Source: Clostridium sp.
GTDB lineage: Bacteria > Bacillota > Clostridia > Clostridiales > Clostridiaceae
Assembly: GCA_031292145.1 (NCBI GenBank)
Contig: JARLHR010000074.1
Location: 31,376-95,375, forward strand
DNA: 64,000 bases
Reading direction: 5' to 3'
Shown here: positions 45,398 to 53,584 of the stretch, piece by piece
How the letters are laid out: the number at the start of each line of letters is the position of its first letter
Numbering within the stretch: position 1 is the first letter of the stretch
Notes under the pieces: generated by a model
The model's database searches: none
What the model was told of the DNA's origin: nothing
Seen by the model: the letters and a program-made list of their open reading frames with translations, nothing else
Position numbers and translations under genes: made by a program

Positions 45398-46012
45398 ATG
45401 AATCAAAAAGAAAGAATGTTAGTAGGGTTACCATACAAAGCTTGGTTAGATGGACTTAGTGAAGAAAGAATGGAAAATAAGTTGAAAATACATGAGTATA
45501 ATTTACTTCGTCCAGATGAAAAGAAAAAAATGAATGAACTGATTAAAGATATACTTGGAAAAACAGGAGATAGTGTTTTTATAGAGCAGCCCTTTCATTG
45601 TGATTATGGTAAAAATATTGAAGTGGGTAATAACTTTTACGCAAATTATAATTGTACAATATTAGATGTTGGAAAAGTAGTAATAGGTGAAAATGTTATG
45701 CTCGCACCTAATGTATCAATTTATACGGCAGGGCATCCAATTCATCCTGAGTCAAGGAATTCAGGTTATGAGTATGGTATTGGAGTGGTAATTGGAGATA
45801 ATGTATGGGTGGGAGGAAGTGTTGTTATAAATCCTGGAATTCATATTGGAAATAATGTTGTTATAGGTTCTGGAAGTGTTGTAACAAAAGATATGCCAGA
45901 TAATGTGATAGCAGTGGGAAATCCATGCAAGGTTATTCGTGAGATTACAGAAGAAGATCGTAAATATTATTATAAAAACTTAGAGTTTGATGTTGAGGAT
46001 TACAACATTTAG
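45398..46012 (+). CDS. maa: Maltose/galactoside O-acetyltransferase (hexapeptide family)
   Basis: The 204-residue protein matches maltose acetyltransferases: N-terminal MLVGLPYKAWLDGLSEERME (Mac domain), then left-handed beta-helix hexapeptide repeats (VGKVVIGENVMLAPNVSIYT, AGHPIHPESR with the catalytic His, GVVIGDNVWVGGSVVINPGI, GNNVVIGSGSVVTKDMPDNV). It transfers acetyl from acetyl-CoA to a hydroxyl of glucose, maltose or a galactoside in the cytoplasm. SD AAAGGGG precedes the ATG. It follows the ROK gene and is probably co-transcribed with it. Confidence 0.92.
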   Translation: MNQKERMLVGLPYKAWLDGLSEERMENKLKIHEYNLLRPDEKKKMNELIKDILGKTGDSVFIEQPFHCDYGKNIEVGNNFYANYNCTILDVGKVVIGENVMLAPNVSIYTAGHPIHPESRNSGYEYGIGVVIGDNVWVGGSVVINPGIHIGNNVVIGSGSVVTKDMPDNVIAVGNPCKVIREITEEDRKYYYKNLEFDVEDYNI

Positions 46013-46053
46013 TTATATCTTGAAATCTAAAATTAATTAAGAGGTGTATGAAT

Positions 46054-46443
46054 ATGAAAATTGAACATGTAGCTATATGGACTAAGGATATAGATAAATT
46101 AAAAGATTTTTATGTTACTTATTTTGATGGTGTTGCTGGAGACAAATATACTAATCATAAAAAAGAATTTGAGTCATACTTTATTAAATTTGATTCAGGG
46201 GTAAGACTTGAAATTATGCAGATGCCGACAATTCCTTCAAATTTAAATGATACTGTTAATCAATATATAGGTTTAATTCATATTGCCATTTCTGTAGGGA
46301 GTGTTGAAAAGGTTAATAACGTTACTGAAACGTTAAGAAATGCAGGTTGTAGTGTAGTAAGTGAACCACGTTATACTGGTGATGGTTATTATGAGAGTTG
46401 CATTTTGGATCCCGATGGAAATCGAATAGAAATAACAGAATAA
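46054..46443 (+). CDS. VOC-family (glyoxalase-like) metalloprotein
   Basis: The 129-residue protein has the paired beta-alpha-beta-beta-beta modules of the vicinal oxygen chelate fold: MKIEHVAIWTKDIDKLKDFY with metal His5, then FDSGVRLEIMQMP, LIHIAISVGSVEKVNNVTET, and YYESCILDPDGNRIEITE with the closing Glu. GAGGTG lies seven bases before the ATG at 46054, which is better placed than the ATG at 46048. Family members include glyoxalase I, dioxygenases and resistance proteins. The reaction here is not known. It is downstream of the acetyltransferase by 41 bp. Confidence 0.88.
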   Translation: MKIEHVAIWTKDIDKLKDFYVTYFDGVAGDKYTNHKKEFESYFIKFDSGVRLEIMQMPTIPSNLNDTVNQYIGLIHIAISVGSVEKVNNVTETLRNAGCSVVSEPRYTGDGYYESCILDPDGNRIEITE

Positions 46444-46623
46444 TGTTGATAGTTCTATTATTACTTTGGAATTGAATTTTAAAAACTAAACAATTTATGA
46501 GTGATGAATTGATTTTAAAAGGCTTATTTGATAAGGAAGTATTGTAATTACTTGGTGTTAAAAAAGATACTACAAAATTAATTGGAAAATAATATAAAAT
46601 TAGATTGATAATAATTAAAAAAG

Positions 46624-47018
46624 TTGTTAAAATCTCGGGACATTGAAAATGCATGCCATAGAGATATTAATTTTATGTTTTTACTTGAGGATTCAACTGC
46701 TCCGAATCATGCAACATTTGCAAGATTTAGAAGCTTGCATTTTGCCCCATGTGCAGAAAAACTTCTTGCTGAAATGAGTAATTTTCTTTATGATATTAAG
46801 GTTACTTAAAAAATACGGTGCAAATGAAACATGTAAAAAAAATTAGAAAAAAGCTTTATACACTGAAAAAATCAGAGGGCATAGAATTCGTTCACGGATG
46901 TGGGAAAAGAAAGACCGCATTACAACGTTCAATTGAAACTCTTGAAGAATACCTAGCAAAATTTAAAGAATACACAAAAAAAGTATACACTTGTGGTAGT
47001 CGTAACAGTTATTTTTAG
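46624..47018 (+). pseudogene. IS1182-family transposase remnant
   Basis: Two pieces in different frames. The first (46624-46809) reads DSTAPNHATFARFRSLHFAP, as in the N-terminal DUF772 part of IS1182/IS5-type transposases. The second (46818-47018) reads HGCGKRKTALQRSIETLEEY then LAKFKEYTKK and CGSRNSYF, matching the region before the DDE core in IS1182 transposases. The core itself, the second half of the protein and both terminal inverted repeats are missing. It marks an old insertion that can no longer move. A short frame with one in-frame stop lies just upstream (46497-46592) and is unassigned. Confidence 0.75.
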
Positions 47019-47040
47019 AAAATATTTTATACAAGCTAAA

Positions 47041-47091
47041 AAAGGAGCTATCGCTAACGGATTTTAATCCGCTAATGCGACAGCCCCTTAT
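47041..47091 (-). terminator. Terminator of the exported protein gene at 47088-47408
   Basis: Read on the minus strand, GGGGCTGTCGC and GCGATAGCTCC enclose an inner CGGATT-AATCCG pair, and T-rich sequence follows. The outer stem has two mismatches. The hairpin begins at the stop codon of the minus-strand gene. Confidence 0.75.
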
Positions 47092-47408
47092 GAAAATGCT
47101 ACACTGCCAGTACCGTAAATTATAATTGAATAGTTATAGTCGAGTGGAGGTAAAACTTGTTGAGTAACTTTAGGATTTAATCTTACTAGTGCCTGTATAG
47201 TTTGATCAGAATCAATAACTATAATCATAGCACTATCATTAGAAGATGTCATTTTTACAGTAATGGGGGTACCTATCAGTAAATTAGCATCTCTTACATT
47301 ATAAATACCTTGAGTCAGTTTTATATGTTGTTGAGCAAATGCATTTACTGTGCTCATACTAAGCAATAGAAATGAAACAATGGAAAATATGATAATAAAT
47401 CTTTTCAT
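47088..47408 (-). CDS. Small exported protein of unknown function (106 aa)
   Basis: The ATG at 47408 follows AAAGGTGG by 8 bases; the GTG at 47420 overlaps that site. Residues 1-26 are a signal peptide (MKRFIIIFSIVSFLLLSMST then VNAFAQ). The mature 80 residues form probable beta strands (IKLTQGIYNVRDANLLIGTP, AMIIVIDSDQTIQALVRLNP, YNYSIIIYGTGSVAFS) and have no Cys. No family is recognised. It has its own terminator and lies after the transposase remnant. Confidence 0.75.
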   Translation of the reverse strand: MKRFIIIFSIVSFLLLSMSTVNAFAQQHIKLTQGIYNVRDANLLIGTPITVKMTSSNDSAMIIVIDSDQTIQALVRLNPKVTQQVLPPLDYNYSIIIYGTGSVAFS

Positions 47409-48149
47409 TTGTTTAACCACCTTTAAAGTTATTTTTATATAGTTAAATGTATTTTTATTATGCGAATCCAGGAAAGAATTTATGCTATGTATGGTGTAGA
47501 TAAATTAAATTATAGTCTGCCATATTACTGACATAATCATCTTGTAATATATAAATATAAAGTAGTTAAACATATTTATCCCCTATTAAATAATTATTAA
47601 CCAGTATTTAGAATGATCTATTACACCCTAGTAGATTATTCTTTTTTTATTTGGGGAAAACAATAACTTTAAGGTATACATAATACCAATTATGACAGTT
47701 ATATTATGTATATTAAGTCTAGTATTTATGCCAAAAAATATGTATATAGGAATACTACTACCTACGTGTATATCAATATAGATTTATATAAATACAAATA
47801 TTTAATAAATGTATTTAAAATTATTCAAATACATATAAGTAAGAACTTATGCAGTGGCAAAATTTGTATTTAGTTTAGGATAAGGAAAGAATCGATTGTA
47901 AAAATAGATGTGAATTTTACTAAAATTACATTGTAGTAAGAAAATTTAAGAATGAATATTTACATTAAATATACGAAGATAGTATAAGCATTACTGGAGG
48001 TGAGTTTATAAACAAAAATGAATTATATATTCCAAATATTAATTGATTTTTTAAAATAATGATGGTATGGTTATGAATATGAATGTAATTATAAAAATTT
48101 GATAATAAAATATAGGTTTAATGAAAATTAGAAAAGTAATTTTTATTAA
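47409..48149. other. AT-rich gene-free region
   Basis: About 740 bp with only a few short frames. A weak hairpin with a T-run (AATGATCTA ... TAGATTATT, about 47611-47650) is the one structure noticed. It separates the minus-strand exported-protein gene from the cobalamin leader and should hold promoters of both. No copy of the dispersed repeat is present here. Confidence 0.5.
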
Positions 48150-48285
48150 TTAAAAGGGAATTAGGTGAAATTCCTAAACTATCCCGTAGCTGTATTGGAG
48201 GAGTTTAAGTGCATTGTGTGTCACTTGGAAACAGGGAAGGCGTACTTAAATGATGATTCCTAAGTCAGAAGACCTGCCTATATTT
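48150..48285 (+). promoter_or_regulatory. Cobalamin (B12) riboswitch
   Basis: The leader shows GGGAATTAGGTGAAATTCCT, then ACTATCCCGTAGCTGTA, TCACTTGGAA, ACAGGGAAGGC and TAAGTCAGAAGACCTGCC, in the order and spacing of the cobalamin aptamer core. Its sequence departs from the consensus at some positions (ATCCCGTAGC for CCCCGCAACTG). The genes downstream encode a cobalt transporter, a common target: high cobalamin turns such operons off. A dispersed repeat sits directly behind it, so the original expression platform may be displaced. Confidence 0.88.
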
Positions 48286-48292
48286 TGCACCA

Positions 48293-48490
48293 TAAGGCAC
48301 ATGAAAAAATAACAAGTCTAAGATGCGATGAAATGTTCTTAGATACAGCATAGCTGCTTTGTTCTAATGTGTATATTTTCATCAGATGAGGAGACGTATG
48401 CATATCATAGCGGGCTATTAGATGCAGATGACGACGAAGTATGATGGAAAATAGACTAGCATATTGACTTGTTATTTTTTGAATGTGACT
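48293..48490. repeat. Dispersed inverted-repeat element, long form (copy 7), behind the B12 riboswitch
   Basis: About 198 bp from AAGGCACATGAAAAAATAAC, then AAGTC, to GACTTGTTATTTTTTGAATG and TGACT. The core holds TCATCAGATGAGGAGACGTA and TCATAGCGGGCTATTAGATG, as in the other long copies, plus an extra piece (TACAGCATAGCTGCTTTGTT) akin to the module in copy 6. It begins 8 bp after the aptamer core. The stretch from here to cbiQ (48491-48735) has no gene. Confidence 0.85.
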
Positions 48491-48735
48491 AAACTCTACG
48501 AGTGATAGGGGGCGTTTTAATAAAAATTTATTTGCTTATTTTATATGAGTAAGTATGTTTTGTTATTATGTCTTTTTAACACTTTAGTTAGAAGGACTTT
48601 TTATTTTGTAGAGAATTAAAGTTAGAATGTAATAAATGTACATATTGATGCACAGCCTTTATATATAACTTGAAAAATTATATATATTAATTTTTACAGA
48701 AGCGAATATAGATAGAAGTTAAAAGGAGATGTGAT

Positions 48736-49638
48736 ATGGAAAAAATTATTGTTTTATGTGCTATATTTTTGATGGTTGTCTTTTTCTTTATATGGAAACA
48801 TCAAAGTGAGCATATTCATAGGAATGGAGCATACCATCGTAATCATAAAATAGGGCATAAACATGGGGAAGGGTATTCAATTGATTTTTATGCTTATGCT
48901 TCAAAAATCAGACAGTGGAATGCTGGATTTAAAGTATATTTATCAATTTTGACATTGGTTCTTTGCATTGTATTGGACAATCCATATGTGTCTGTTGCAA
49001 TAATAATTGCAATGGCATATCTGACAGTTATAAAAGGAAAAATTCCGGCAATTGAATACGTGTCAATACTGGCAATTCCGATTACTTTTATTTTACTTAG
49101 CACTTTTACTATTGCTATTGATTTTTCTAAACAGGCAATAGGACAGTATAACCTACATCTTGGTTTCTTTTATCTGTTTACATCTCAGGAGCAGATTAAG
49201 AAAATGGCTTTTTTGATTATAAAAATTTTCGCAGCTATCAGTGCTTTACAGATGATGACATTGTCCACTCCATCTTCTGAGATTATTTCCGTACTTCGAA
49301 ATGCTCGTGTACCAAAGATAATTGTAGAATTGATGAGTCTGATTTACCGTTACATATTTATTTTAATGGATGTTTGTACTAAAATGAAAAATTCTGCAAA
49401 ATCACGTCAGGGCTATTGTGATTTTAAAACTTCTTGTTATACATTTGGAAGTATTGCAAGCAATATGCTTATTATTTCACTTAAGAAAGCAAATGCTTAT
49501 TATGATGCTATGGAGGCTAGATGCTATGATGGAGATCTCGTATTTTTTGAGGAAGATAAAAAGGTAGAAATAAGACAGATTATTGTTGCAGCAGTATTTA
49601 TAATTGTATTGATTTTGCTTTGGATCTTTACAAGATAG
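48736..49638 (+). CDS. cbiQ: Cobalt ECF transporter T component CbiQ with His-rich N-terminus
   Basis: A 300-residue membrane protein. After a first helix (1-22) comes a His-rich stretch, HQSEHIHRNGAYHRNHKIGH then KHGEG, with eight His in 25 residues, not typical of CbiQ. The rest is the T-component fold: four or so helices and the coupling motifs NARVPKIIVELMSLIYRYI and EARCYDGDL (Arg-rich ends contact the ATPase). With CbiM, CbiN and CbiO it imports Co2+ for cobalamin synthesis. SD AAAAGGAG. It is the first gene after the B12 riboswitch. Confidence 0.9.
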   Translation: MEKIIVLCAIFLMVVFFFIWKHQSEHIHRNGAYHRNHKIGHKHGEGYSIDFYAYASKIRQWNAGFKVYLSILTLVLCIVLDNPYVSVAIIIAMAYLTVIKGKIPAIEYVSILAIPITFILLSTFTIAIDFSKQAIGQYNLHLGFFYLFTSQEQIKKMAFLIIKIFAAISALQMMTLSTPSSEIISVLRNARVPKIIVELMSLIYRYIFILMDVCTKMKNSAKSRQGYCDFKTSCYTFGSIASNMLIISLKKANAYYDAMEARCYDGDLVFFEEDKKVEIRQIIVAAVFIIVLILLWIFTR

Positions 49639-49650
49639 AAAGGAACGATT

Positions 49651-50481
49651 ATGAGAAAATTAATATTGAAAATTGAAGATCTCCATTATACCTATGGAAA
49701 TGGAAAATCTGCATTAGATGGAGTAAGCGTGGAGATTTATGAAGGTGAGAAAATAGCTGTTATTGGTTCTAATGGCTCAGGAAAATCAACATTTTTTTTT
49801 AATGTGGATGGTGTATTGACTCCAGAGCACGGGAAAATCATTTATCGAGACATAGCTATTAATAAAAAGAATTTGAATGAACTTAGAAAAAATATAGGAA
49901 TAGTATTTCAGGACGCTGATAATCAAATTATTGCATCTACAGTTATGGCAGAAGTTGGATTCGGACCGATGAATTTAAAGCTTCCCAAAGAAGAAGTATT
50001 GAAACGTGTTGATGAAGCACTGGAATATATGAATATTTCTCATTTAAAGGATCGTCCTCCTCATTATTTAAGTGGTGGTGAAAAGAAACGTGTTAGTATT
50101 GCTGATATTATTGCCATGAAATCAGAAATTGTTATTTTTGATGAACCAACAGCAGCGCTTGATCCTTTAAATGCAATGATGTTAGAAGAGGTTTTGTTAA
50201 AGCTTGGTTCTGAAGGGAAGACAATACTAATTTCGACACATGATGTAGATTTTACATATAGATGGGCTGAGAGAGTGCTTGTATTCTGTGAAGGAAAAAT
50301 CATTGCAGATGGAACGCCTCTAGAAATATTTAAAAACAAAGAAATTTTAAAGCAGGCAAATCTAAAACAGCCAACTATGCTAGAGGTATATGAATCTCTT
50401 ATAGAAAAAAAGATTTTAAAAGATATAAAAGCCTATCCTAAAAGTATACAGGAATTTAAAGAAATACTTGCACATATATAA
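49651..50481 (+). CDS. cbiO: Cobalt ECF transporter ATPase CbiO
   Basis: The 276-residue ABC ATPase has Walker A GSNGSGKSTFF, Q-loop GIVFQDADNQI, ABC signature LSGGEKKRVSIADIIAM, Walker B IVIFDEPTAALDP and the switch His in STHDVDF. It drives cobalt uptake with CbiQ. The gene starts 12 bp after cbiQ. After it comes a 190-bp break before cbiM. Confidence 0.93.
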   Translation: MRKLILKIEDLHYTYGNGKSALDGVSVEIYEGEKIAVIGSNGSGKSTFFFNVDGVLTPEHGKIIYRDIAINKKNLNELRKNIGIVFQDADNQIIASTVMAEVGFGPMNLKLPKEEVLKRVDEALEYMNISHLKDRPPHYLSGGEKKRVSIADIIAMKSEIVIFDEPTAALDPLNAMMLEEVLLKLGSEGKTILISTHDVDFTYRWAERVLVFCEGKIIADGTPLEIFKNKEILKQANLKQPTMLEVYESLIEKKILKDIKAYPKSIQEFKEILAHI

Positions 50482-50671
50482 AAAGCAGCTATGCACCTAT
50501 GAAAAGAGCAGCTATGCTGCAATACGGAACTTTTCTGCATATAAGAACTTAAATTATTCAACATTCATAATTAATTAAAGACAATTTAGTTTGCTAAAAA
50601 TTAACACAAAGTGTTATTTTATTATTTAGCTTTTAATGATATAAGTATTAAAAGCTCAAAGGGGGAGAAAA
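50482..50671. other. Break inside the cbi operon with shared repeat module
   Basis: The gap between cbiO and cbiM holds a piece of about 45 bp, CCTATGAAAAGAGCAGCTAT then GCTGCAATACGGAACTTTTC, that also occurs inside repeat copy 6 (32205-32255). AGCAGCTATGCTGC is itself a hairpin. A second hairpin, AGCTTTTAAT/ATTAAAAGCT (50628-50656), lies just before the cbiM ribosome site. The break was probably made by insertion. Confidence 0.65.
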
Positions 50672-51424
50672 ATGAATAAAAAAGAAAAAAGAATTGTCGC
50701 TTTAGCGGCAGCATTTGCTTTAGTTTTTGGAGTAACTCCAGCAGCAAATGCAATGCACATTATGGAAGGGTATCTTCCACCACAATTTTGCATTATGTGG
50801 GGCGTTATCTGCATTCCATTCATAGTAGTAGGGTATTTATCGATTAAGAAAACAGTATCTAATCATCGTAGATCAATTACTATTTTAGCGATGGCGGGAG
50901 CATTTGTTTTTGTACTTTCATCTTTAAAAATTCCATCTGTAACAGGAAGCTGCTCACATATGACAGGTACTGGACTTGGTGCAATATTGTTTGGACCAAG
51001 CGCAGTTAGTATTTTAGGAATTATTGTACTTATTTTCCAAGCCATCCTGCTTGCTCATGGTGGTTTAACTACTCTTGGCGCTAATACATTTTCTATGGCT
51101 ATTGCAGGTCCATTTCTTTCTTATGGAATCTACAAATTATGTAAAATGCTAAATGTTAATAAGTATGTAGGTATTTTTTTTGCGGCATCAATTGGTGATT
51201 TATTTACTTATTGTATAACAAGTATTCAGCTTGCATTTGCATATCCATCTGAAAATGGTGGGATTATGGCATCAGCAGCTAAATTTCTTGCAGTATTCGC
51301 ACCGACACAGGTTCCACTAGCAATTATTGAAGGTATTTTGACAGTTGTCATTATAATTGGGCTTGAAACATATGCAAAATCAGAATTAAAAGATCTTGGA
51401 TTAGTAAATGGAGGCGAAAATTAA
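50672..51424 (+). CDS. cbiM: Cobalt ECF transporter S component CbiM
   Basis: The 250-residue membrane protein has a signal-like first helix (RIVALAAAFALVFGVTPAAN) ending just before AMHIMEGYLPPQ, so that the conserved MHIMEG motif would become the new N-terminus; its Met/His amino end binds Co2+ in the family. Further conserved stretches are IPSVTGSCSHMTGTGLGAIL and LAHGGLTTLGANTFSMAIAG. It selects and carries Co2+. Start ATG follows GGGGGAG. The stop overlaps the start of cbiN by one base. Confidence 0.95.
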   Translation: MNKKEKRIVALAAAFALVFGVTPAANAMHIMEGYLPPQFCIMWGVICIPFIVVGYLSIKKTVSNHRRSITILAMAGAFVFVLSSLKIPSVTGSCSHMTGTGLGAILFGPSAVSILGIIVLIFQAILLAHGGLTTLGANTFSMAIAGPFLSYGIYKLCKMLNVNKYVGIFFAASIGDLFTYCITSIQLAFAYPSENGGIMASAAKFLAVFAPTQVPLAIIEGILTVVIIIGLETYAKSELKDLGLVNGGEN

Positions 51425-51747
51425 TGTCAAAGACTAAAAAAACAGTTATAACTTTATTAATTATCGCTTCATTGATTGCTGTTATACCATTATTCACATT
51501 AAAAGGTGCTGAATTTGGTGGATCTGATGATGCAGGAAGCAAAGTTGTTTCTGAAATTACAGGTACTGAATATAAGCCTTGGGTTAAGCCCGTTATGGAA
51601 ACTTGGATTGGTGGAGAATTGCCAAGTGAGGTAGAAAGTTTACTTTTCTGTGTACAGACGGGGATTGGAGTCGGTGTTATTGCTTTCTTAATGGGAAGAT
51701 TTGTAGAGAGAAATAAAATAGAGAATCAGAAGAAAAAAATCAAATAA
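51424..51747 (+). CDS. cbiN: Cobalt transport protein CbiN
   Basis: The 107-residue protein has two helices with an extracellular loop: IALLFTLKG-type segment VIPLFTLKGAEFGGSDDAGS, then TEYKPWVKPVMETWIGGELP, EVESLLFCVQTGIGVGVIAF. The FGGSDD loop is the mark of CbiN, which helps CbiM load Co2+. It overlaps cbiM by one base (TAATG), so translation is coupled. A terminator lies 67 bp downstream. Confidence 0.93.
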   Translation: MSKTKKTVITLLIIASLIAVIPLFTLKGAEFGGSDDAGSKVVSEITGTEYKPWVKPVMETWIGGELPSEVESLLFCVQTGIGVGVIAFLMGRFVERNKIENQKKKIK

Positions 51748-51813
51748 TATATTTTGTATGATTAAAATAAGAAGAAAAAACGGTGCTGTAAGAAGGTAAT
51801 GCCTAAGATTAAG

Positions 51814-51847
51814 CCTTGTTCAGTAGTATATTGAACAAGGTTTTTAT
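51814..51847 (+). terminator. Terminator of the cbi operon
   Basis: CCTTGTTCA and TTGAACAAGG form a 9-10-bp stem, followed by TTTTTATT. Confidence 0.85.
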
Positions 51848-51893
51848 TATATAGAAAGTGAGTCATAGAATTTTTACATTAATAAATATTATT

Positions 51894-51942
51894 AAAAGCA
51901 CAAGAAAGTTTAGTTTCTATACTGAGCTTTTTTGTGCTTTTT
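51894..51942 (-). terminator. Terminator of the DUF2334 deacetylase gene
   Basis: AAAAGCACAA and TTGTGCTTTT form a 10-bp stem with an inner pair (AAAG/CTTT). T-runs are present on both strands, so it can work in both directions; it lies just after the minus-strand gene. Confidence 0.75.
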
Positions 51943-51946
51943 ATAT

Positions 51947-53326
51947 TTATTTAGATTTAAGTTCATCAATATGAACTGTTGTATATTGATCAGATTTAAG
52001 AGTTTTAATTATTTTTTGTAGTGGTGAATTCTCATCATAAGTAATATTAAGTTTGTTATTGTTAGTATTAAAATCTATATATTTTAATTCAATAAATGGA
52101 TGGAGATAAAAACTATGAAGTGTATCAGGATCTTCATTATTAAGCCCATCAATTATAGACGAAGGGTCTGAATCATGCACATACCCGAGTGGTGTTGGAA
52201 CAAATAAGTTACTGTCATTAAAATTATATATGTTCGTATTGTCTGTGCCATTAAAAGGTTCATATATAAATTGAAAATAATCTGCAATAACCTTCTTCTG
52301 AAGTTCAGTATCAAAATAATGAGGACTCTCATAATAGGAAATAGGAATATTTAAAGCACTAGCGGTATCAATACCTTTTTCAATTACAGCACGTGTTTCT
52401 GCTTCTGTGTTATTTACGTCTTTAGATAATTCTTCACCCTTTCCACTTATTTCATCACCATGCTGGTGAGTATAACCATGAAGACCTATTTCACAACCCT
52501 TATTAATCAAATAATCCAGCAAGTTAACAAATCCTGCATTTGTCATATTGTCATTAGTTAATAAATCATTGTCAATATTATCTGCTGGAGATACAAATCT
52601 AGGAATCCAGCTTACATGAAATTTCATTCCCTGTGAATAAAGAAGATTCGCCATACATTTAATTTTTGCTTGATTTTTATCTACAGCATAGTTGCTGCCA
52701 CATCCAAAATCCTCTAATCTGATTAAGGAAACCTTGTCAGTGCATGATACTGAAGAATTTTCAGGTGCTTTAACATTGCTGTCAAGCAAACTGATATTGT
52801 TATTTTTAAAGTCAAAAACAGCAGTTAAATTAAAAAGTTCTTCTATATCTGAGATGGAAATATAATCAGTACTATCACTAGTTAATAAATTACCGCGCAA
52901 GGAGCCTGTCCTAGAATTTTTAGTATAAGAATTTTCATTGAGTGAAATTTTATTATCATTGTTATATATTGAAATTTTGTTATTTGAAGTATCAAGAATA
53001 TAATTAAGCTTATCACAAATAAAACTAAGAGGTATATAATATCTTTGTGATTTAAGCAACATAGGAACATTAGTGATGTTAGATTCATTTAAAATATTTA
53101 AAATTATACCATTAACTTTTATTGCAGGCCTATCTTCAAATTTGATTTTGGGAGTATATGTACTTTTAAAATTATTATCAGGAAGTGTACTGGCATACAC
53201 AGTATTATTTATAACGGTTAGGTTTTTATCATAGAATTTATAATAAAAAAGTGAATGATTAAATAGGAATATTGCTAAAAGCATCGATGATATTAAAAAA
53301 ATTAGTAGTTTCTTTTTCTTTTGCAT
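51947..53326 (-). CDS. Exported DUF2334 polysaccharide deacetylase with Cu-amine-oxidase-like N domain
   Basis: A 459-residue exported protein: signal or anchor helix (5-25), then a copper-amine-oxidase N-terminal-type domain (about 55-195; RPAIKVNGIILNILNESNIT, SQRYYIPLSFICDKLNYILD, DYISISDIEELFNL), common in clostridial surface proteins, then a DUF2334 deacetylase domain (about 215-455) with VSLIRLEDFGCGSN, GMKFHVSWIPRFVSP, EIGLHGYTHQHGDEIS and YESPHYFD. The Asp and His residues fit the metal triad of NodB-like deacetylases. It should act on a wall or capsule glycan. It is divergent from the LtaS-type gene. Confidence 0.82.
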   Translation of the reverse strand: MQKKKKLLIFLISSMLLAIFLFNHSLFYYKFYDKNLTVINNTVYASTLPDNNFKSTYTPKIKFEDRPAIKVNGIILNILNESNITNVPMLLKSQRYYIPLSFICDKLNYILDTSNNKISIYNNDNKISLNENSYTKNSRTGSLRGNLLTSDSTDYISISDIEELFNLTAVFDFKNNNISLLDSNVKAPENSSVSCTDKVSLIRLEDFGCGSNYAVDKNQAKIKCMANLLYSQGMKFHVSWIPRFVSPADNIDNDLLTNDNMTNAGFVNLLDYLINKGCEIGLHGYTHQHGDEISGKGEELSKDVNNTEAETRAVIEKGIDTASALNIPISYYESPHYFDTELQKKVIADYFQFIYEPFNGTDNTNIYNFNDSNLFVPTPLGYVHDSDPSSIIDGLNNEDPDTLHSFYLHPFIELKYIDFNTNNNKLNITYDENSPLQKIIKTLKSDQYTTVHIDELKSK

Positions 53327-53584
53327 AATTATCCAGCCTTTCTTTATATAGAAATAATTCCAGTTTAATATTATATCAGGGATTTATGACAGATATTTGA
53401 CAAAGATAAATAATTTTAAATTTATAATAATCAGGGCTGATGGACACATTAATTAAAATTCATATTAGTTTAAAATCACATAAATATCTTTATGTAATAA
53501 AAATGTAATAAAAATTTATTGGTAATAAATCAAGTTTGAGGTACAATATAATAGAAATAAATAGAAAATTAGCGGAGAATGACA

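Noticed and set aside
3911-48490. Possibility that the dispersed repeats are a CRISPR array or prophage attachment sites
   Set aside because: Copies are kilobases apart with genes between them, have no regular spacers, and no cas, integrase or phage gene is near.
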